This document shows positions 13,552-17,244 of a stretch of DNA of 17,244 bases, one piece after another. This DNA is from JARIHD01 sp041743655 (GTDB lineage: Bacteria > Patescibacteriota > Saccharimonadia > Saccharimonadales > UBA4665), in NCBI GenBank assembly GCA_041743655.1, contig JBGTMJ010000040.1:1-17244 (forward strand), in the 5' to 3' direction. Below the pieces are notes generated by a model, which worked only from the letters and a program-made list of their open reading frames with translations, was not told the origin of the DNA and searched no databases. How positions within the stretch are numbered: the stretch's first letter is position 1; every line of letters starts with the position of its first letter. A program made the translations under genes and the position numbers.

Positions 13552-14715
13552 ATGGACTTAGATATGAAACAGCTAGCACTGGCTATCCGTGCCATTGCTG
13601 AAGAAAAGAATCTTCCTGAAGCGGCAGTCCAAGAAGTTGTCGAGCAGGCCCTTGCTGCCGCATACCGCCGTGACTATGGCGAACGTGAACAGGAAGTCCG
13701 AGTGACTATGAACCTGAACACAGGCGATGTAGACGCCTTTGTTTCCAAAGAAGTGGTGGACAAAGTTGAAAACCCGGCATATGAGATTGGCTTAAGTGCT
13801 GCCCAGATTATGAAAAAGGACGTTGCAATTGGCGATATGGTAGAAACGCATGAAAAGGTAAACAACTTTGGCCGCGTTGCTGCCCAAACTGCCAAGCAGG
13901 TTATCTTACAGCGCTTGCGCGAAGCTGAGCGTGAGATTGTTATGGAGGAGTTTGAAGACAAGATCGGTACCGTCATTAATGCGCTTGTCAGCCGTGTTGA
14001 GGGCAATATCGTACGTGTAGACCTTGGCAAAGCACAAGGCATCATGCCACGCTCGGAACAGATTCAGGGCGAGCGGTATTACCCAGGCCAGCGCCTTAAA
14101 GTATTTTTGAAAGACGTAGAACGGGGCTTGCGTGGGCCACAACTTATCGTGTCCCGTGGCAGTACCCAATTTATCGAATGGCTTTTTAGGGGTGAAGTTC
14201 CGGAGATGGAAAGTGGAGCTGTTGAGATCAAAGACATCTCCCGTGAGGCCGGTGTCCGTACCAAGCTTGCCGTACGCAGTACTGTTCCGGGTGTTGACCC
14301 TGTCGGCACATTTGTCGGTGGCCATGGCACACGCGTCAATGCCGTTATGAGTGAGATCGGCGAGCAGGAAAAAGTCGACATTATAGTTTGGGACGAGAGT
14401 CCGACCGCCTACATTACTAATGCACTCTCACCTACCAAGGTAGTCCGCGTTGAGCTGGCCAAAGATAGCAAAGGTGCTAAGGTCGTAGTACCTGAGGAGC
14501 AATTGAGCATCGCGATTGGCCGGGGGGGTCAAAACGTCCGTTTGGCCAGCAAACTTACCGGTTATGAGCTAGATATTGTAGCCGAAGATGCTGCGACCAA
14601 GGCACAGCCGGTTGAAGAACCTAAAAAACCTGCTATCGCTCCTGCGAAACTGAAGAAGAAAAGCGAGCTTGAGAATAGCTTACTTGAAGCCATTGAACAG
14701 CACGGCGAAGAGTAA
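13552..14715 (+). CDS. nusA: Transcription termination/antitermination factor NusA
   Basis: NusA binds RNA polymerase and modulates pausing, intrinsic termination and antitermination. The 387-residue product has the polymerase-binding N-terminal domain (MKQLALAIRAIAEEKN onward, about 1-130), an S1 domain (about 135-200, GTVINALVSRVEGNIVRVDLG), KH1 (about 225-285, GVRTKLAVRS...VGTFVGGHGTRV) and KH2 (about 300-350, with LSIAIGRGGQNVRLASKLTGYELDI). A short charged tail follows. It lacks the C-terminal acidic repeats of the E. coli protein, as is usual in many bacteria. The frame is open upstream to an ATG at 13483, which would add 23 residues; 13552 is chosen because it matches the family N-terminus and has an SD. 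rimP and infB, its usual neighbours, are not adjacent; clpC follows with its own promoter. A leader terminator suggests attenuation. Confidence 0.97.
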   Translation: MDLDMKQLALAIRAIAEEKNLPEAAVQEVVEQALAAAYRRDYGEREQEVRVTMNLNTGDVDAFVSKEVVDKVENPAYEIGLSAAQIMKKDVAIGDMVETHEKVNNFGRVAAQTAKQVILQRLREAEREIVMEEFEDKIGTVINALVSRVEGNIVRVDLGKAQGIMPRSEQIQGERYYPGQRLKVFLKDVERGLRGPQLIVSRGSTQFIEWLFRGEVPEMESGAVEIKDISREAGVRTKLAVRSTVPGVDPVGTFVGGHGTRVNAVMSEIGEQEKVDIIVWDESPTAYITNALSPTKVVRVELAKDSKGAKVVVPEEQLSIAIGRGGQNVRLASKLTGYELDIVAEDAATKAQPVEEPKKPAIAPAKLKKKSELENSLLEAIEQHGEE

Positions 14716-14718
14716 AAT

Positions 14719-14745
14719 TTAGCACTCTTGACTGTAGAGTGCTAA
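14719..14745 (+). promoter_or_regulatory. CIRCE operator (HrcA-binding site) of clpC
   Basis: TTAGCACTC-N9-GAGTGCTAA, an exact match to the CIRCE consensus, starting 3 bp after the nusA stop. The spacer contains the clpC -35 hexamer. HrcA bound here would block transcription until heat or misfolded protein titrates GroEL, as known for CIRCE in other bacteria. hrcA itself is not in this window. Confidence 0.95.
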
Positions 14746-14757
14746 AGCCTGTATTAT
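14728..14757 (+). promoter_or_regulatory. clpC promoter overlapping CIRCE
   Basis: TTGACT (14728-14733) within the CIRCE spacer, 18 bp, then TATTAT (14752-14757). An alternative -10 is TATACT at 14755-14760 with a 21-bp spacer. The leader is about 40 nt and has GAAAGG at 14785-14790, 13 nt before the ATG. Confidence 0.65.
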
Positions 14758-14762
14758 ACTTG

Positions 14763-14785
14763 CTAGATGCGCTAGTTGTATCTAG
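14763..14785 (+). repeat. Small inverted repeat in the clpC leader
   Basis: CTAGAT (14763-14768) and ATCTAG (14780-14785), extendable inward by three pairs including wobbles. The hairpin lies near the transcript's 5' end and abuts the SD-like GAAAGG, so it could affect translation. The significance is unproven. Confidence 0.4.
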
Positions 14786-14803
14786 AAAGGCAGTGATAAA
14801 ACT

Positions 14804-17244
14804 ATGCTACCCGGATCACCCGACTTCCAAGATTTTTTAAATCATCTGACCAATAATGCATTGCAGAGTCTCAAGCATGCAAACACCATTGCACGCAGCT
14901 TTGGCAGCGCATACGTTGGTACCGAACACCTGCTTTTAGGTGTATTGGCACAGGAAACAAGTATGGGTGCCAAAATCCTAGAAGGTGCAGGCGTTACATT
15001 GGATCGGGCCCGCACTGCCCTTACCCTTAATTCAACTCCCAAGACATTGGTAGCTAGTGCCGGCGCTAAGGGCTTAAGCGAAACTGCCAAGTTAACCTTG
15101 CGGATGGCTTATGATACTGCCCAGGACTATAGCCAGGAACTGTGTGGTACAGAGCATATCTTATATAGCATTATTGGCCAAAAGAACGCCCGTGCCACGG
15201 TGCTGCTGCGTGATATGAATATTGACGTTGACGCGCTTGCGAACGAGTTGGAACAATTCCTAAATCGTCAACAGTATAACGAAGAAGACGTAACCGGTGA
15301 TGCCAGGCGCCGCAATGGACGTAAAAGTCGCAAGACTGCACTTGATTTCTATGGGACCGACATTACAGCCCAAGCCCAATCTGGCAAATTGGATCCGGTT
15401 ATTGGACGGGACAAACAAATCCGCCGGGTTATTACGATTTTGAACCGGCGCACCAAGAATAACCCCGTGCTCATAGGTGACCCTGGTGTAGGTAAGACAG
15501 CAGTTGTCGAAGGCCTGGCACAACGTATTATTGCCGAAGATGTACCTGACAGCCTGCTCGACAAACGTATTATTATGCTTGATCTTGCCGCTATGCTGGC
15601 AGGTACCAAGTACCGCGGCGAATTCGAAGAGCGTCTTAAGAAAGTAATGAGCGAGCTTGAAAACGACAATAAGACGATTGTATTTATTGATGAGCTACAC
15701 CTAATAGTAGGCGCTGGTGCTGCTGAAGGTGCGATGGACGCCGGCAATATACTTAAGCCGGCTCTTGCCCGTGGCAAGATCCAGGTCATTGGTGCGACAA
15801 CAACGGTTGAATATACTAAACATGTCGAAAAGGATGCTGCGCTGGAGCGGCGTTTCCAATCTGTGCAGGTGCCTGAGACTAACATGCCCGAAACACTGGC
15901 TATCCTTAAAGGCTTACGAAAACATTACGAGGAATTCCATGGCGTTACAGTGAGCGATGAGGTGCTACAAGACATAACACACTTTGCCCAGCGCTACATT
16001 CATGACCGCTACATGCCGGACAAGGCTATTGATCTGCTTGACGAGACCTCGGCACATTTGCGCGTGGAAAAAGGTAAGACAAGCCCGGAAGCCCGTAGGT
16101 TGCAGAAAGAAATCAAAATGGTTAACACCCGTATTGACGAAGCAGTTGACGCGGAAGACTATGAACGTGCCGCACAGTATAAACAGCGTGCCAGCCAAAT
16201 CAACGAGGAGCTGAGCAAGCTACTGGATAGTTCTAAGACTGATAAGCGTATTGAGGTTACGAGTGAAGATGTTGCCGAAGTCGTATCTCGTATTACAGGT
16301 GTCCCGGTAAAAAAGGTAATCCGTTCCGAGGCTAAACACCTCCTTAACCTGGAAAAAGTTCTGAGCAAGTACGTTATCGGGCAGCGCGAAGCAGCCCAAG
16401 CTGTGGCTCGGGCTGTACGTCGTAATCGCTCAGGTATTAGCAGTGAACAGCGTCCCATAGGCTCATTTATATTCCTAGGCCCGACTGGTGTTGGTAAGAC
16501 TGAGCTTGCCCGTGTTTTAGCTCGTGAGTTCTTTGGCTCACAGGCCGCCTTAGTAAAAATAGACATGAGCGAATTTGGTGAACATCATACTGTTTCACGC
16601 CTTGTTGGCGCGCCTGCAGGGTATGTCGGCTACGATGAGGGCGGCCAATTGACGGACAAAATTCGTCGCCAACCACACAGTTTGGTACTGTTCGATGAGA
16701 TAGAAAAGGCTCACCCGGACACCTTTAATATGCTTCTGCAGATTCTAGAAGATGGAGTACTGACTGATGGTAAAGGTCGTAAAATCGACTTCACGAACAC
16801 GATTGTCATTATGACCAGTAATATTGGGGCGGAAAAGCTTCAGAAGGAAGCTTCGCTTGGCTTCAGTGCGGTGAGTGCTTCGGACCTTGACGACCTGGAA
16901 ACAGTCCATGACCGCAATAAGGATAAAGTCATGGATGCCCTCAAAAAAGCCATGCGCCCTGAGCTTATTAACCGTATCGACAAGACCGTAGTGTTTCATG
17001 CGCTTACTAAGAAAGACATACTGCGCATTATTGATCTGCAGGCTGACGAGCTGCGGGTAAGGTTGCAGCGCCAAGGTGTAGGCGTGCAGCTCACAACGGC
17101 TGCAAAGCAATATCTACTGGAAAATGGCTACGACCCAAAAAATGGAGTGCGCCCATTACGTCGACTGATTCAAGATACTATTGAAGACCATATTGCTTCC
17201 GCACTGCTTGAAAATGCATATCCAAAGGGCAGCATCATCCAGAT
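14804..17244 (+). CDS. clpC: ATP-dependent Clp protease ATP-binding subunit ClpC, 3'-truncated by window edge
   Basis: A Hsp100 AAA+ unfoldase that feeds proteins to ClpP. 813 codons are present without a stop; the family is usually about 810-850 residues, so only the last few are missing. The order is: a double Clp-N repeat (about 5-150, with VGTEHLLLGVL and CGTEHILYSII); AAA module 1 with Walker A GDPGVGKT (about 225-232), Walker B VFIDELH (about 293-299) and GAGAAEGAMDAGNILKPALARG; a short middle domain with a UVR motif (about 433-470, RIDEAVDAEDYERAAQYKQRA), which separates ClpC from ClpB; and AAA module 2 with GPTGVGKT (about 560-567), VLFDEIEKAHPD and NRID. The start is ATG at 14804 with an SD-like GAAAGG 13 nt upstream. 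Transcription is probably repressed by HrcA through CIRCE. Confidence 0.97.
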   Translation, partial: MLPGSPDFQDFLNHLTNNALQSLKHANTIARSFGSAYVGTEHLLLGVLAQETSMGAKILEGAGVTLDRARTALTLNSTPKTLVASAGAKGLSETAKLTLRMAYDTAQDYSQELCGTEHILYSIIGQKNARATVLLRDMNIDVDALANELEQFLNRQQYNEEDVTGDARRRNGRKSRKTALDFYGTDITAQAQSGKLDPVIGRDKQIRRVITILNRRTKNNPVLIGDPGVGKTAVVEGLAQRIIAEDVPDSLLDKRIIMLDLAAMLAGTKYRGEFEERLKKVMSELENDNKTIVFIDELHLIVGAGAAEGAMDAGNILKPALARGKIQVIGATTTVEYTKHVEKDAALERRFQSVQVPETNMPETLAILKGLRKHYEEFHGVTVSDEVLQDITHFAQRYIHDRYMPDKAIDLLDETSAHLRVEKGKTSPEARRLQKEIKMVNTRIDEAVDAEDYERAAQYKQRASQINEELSKLLDSSKTDKRIEVTSEDVAEVVSRITGVPVKKVIRSEAKHLLNLEKVLSKYVIGQREAAQAVARAVRRNRSGISSEQRPIGSFIFLGPTGVGKTELARVLAREFFGSQAALVKIDMSEFGEHHTVSRLVGAPAGYVGYDEGGQLTDKIRRQPHSLVLFDEIEKAHPDTFNMLLQILEDGVLTDGKGRKIDFTNTIVIMTSNIGAEKLQKEASLGFSAVSASDLDDLETVHDRNKDKVMDALKKAMRPELINRIDKTVVFHALTKKDILRIIDLQADELRVRLQRQGVGVQLTTAAKQYLLENGYDPKNGVRPLRRLIQDTIEDHIASALLENAYPKGSIIQ

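Overview
This window looks like an ordinary chromosomal segment of a small-genome bacterium of the Candidate Phyla Radiation (Patescibacteria), most likely Saccharibacteria (TM7). That placement is inference from family resemblance and layout: a cysteine-free PilB-type ATPase, a membrane-anchored CAP-domain protein, a short NusA directly upstream of clpC with no infB or rimP, and scattered single-gene transcription units. The genetic code is standard, with no internal UGA in any of the long genes. There are no tRNA or rRNA genes, insertion sequences, phage genes or CRISPR arrays that I can see.

Layout, left to right. Positions 1-1119 hold the 3' part of gatB (tRNA-dependent amidotransferase subunit B). 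Positions 1144-1831 hold a two-gene unit resembling a miniature ytxG-ytxH pair: a small membrane protein and a YtxH-family protein. After a perfect 12-bp hairpin comes dnaE (1930-5586), encoding the replicative polymerase alpha subunit with an apparently metal-competent PHP domain. It converges on a CAP-domain surface protein (5605-6657, minus) and a SpoU/TrmH-type RNA methyltransferase (6700-7203, minus). A 57-bp divergent region then leads into a pilB-like ATPase (7261-8862), an unrecognised 255-residue protein (8962-9729), rplS (9836-10270) and the YraN-family protein (10338-10682). yraN overlaps tail-to-tail with an M1 aminopeptidase (10666-13242, minus). A 309-bp gap holds divergent promoters and an attenuator-like terminator. 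It is followed by nusA (13552-14715) and the nearly complete clpC (14804 to the window edge) behind a perfect CIRCE operator.

Most genes are housekeeping: translation fidelity, replication, transcription elongation, protein quality control. The interesting material is regulatory. (1) At least six genes have a -10 box, usually extended (TGn), ending only 6-10 nt before the start codon, which implies leaderless or near-leaderless mRNAs. Genes with Shine-Dalgarno sequences are interspersed among them. (2) nusA has a strong promoter followed at once by a compact intrinsic terminator. This suggests NusA feedback attenuation, and the first AUG of the transcript is in frame with nusA and lies across that terminator. 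(3) clpC carries a consensus CIRCE overlapping its -35, implying HrcA heat-shock control.
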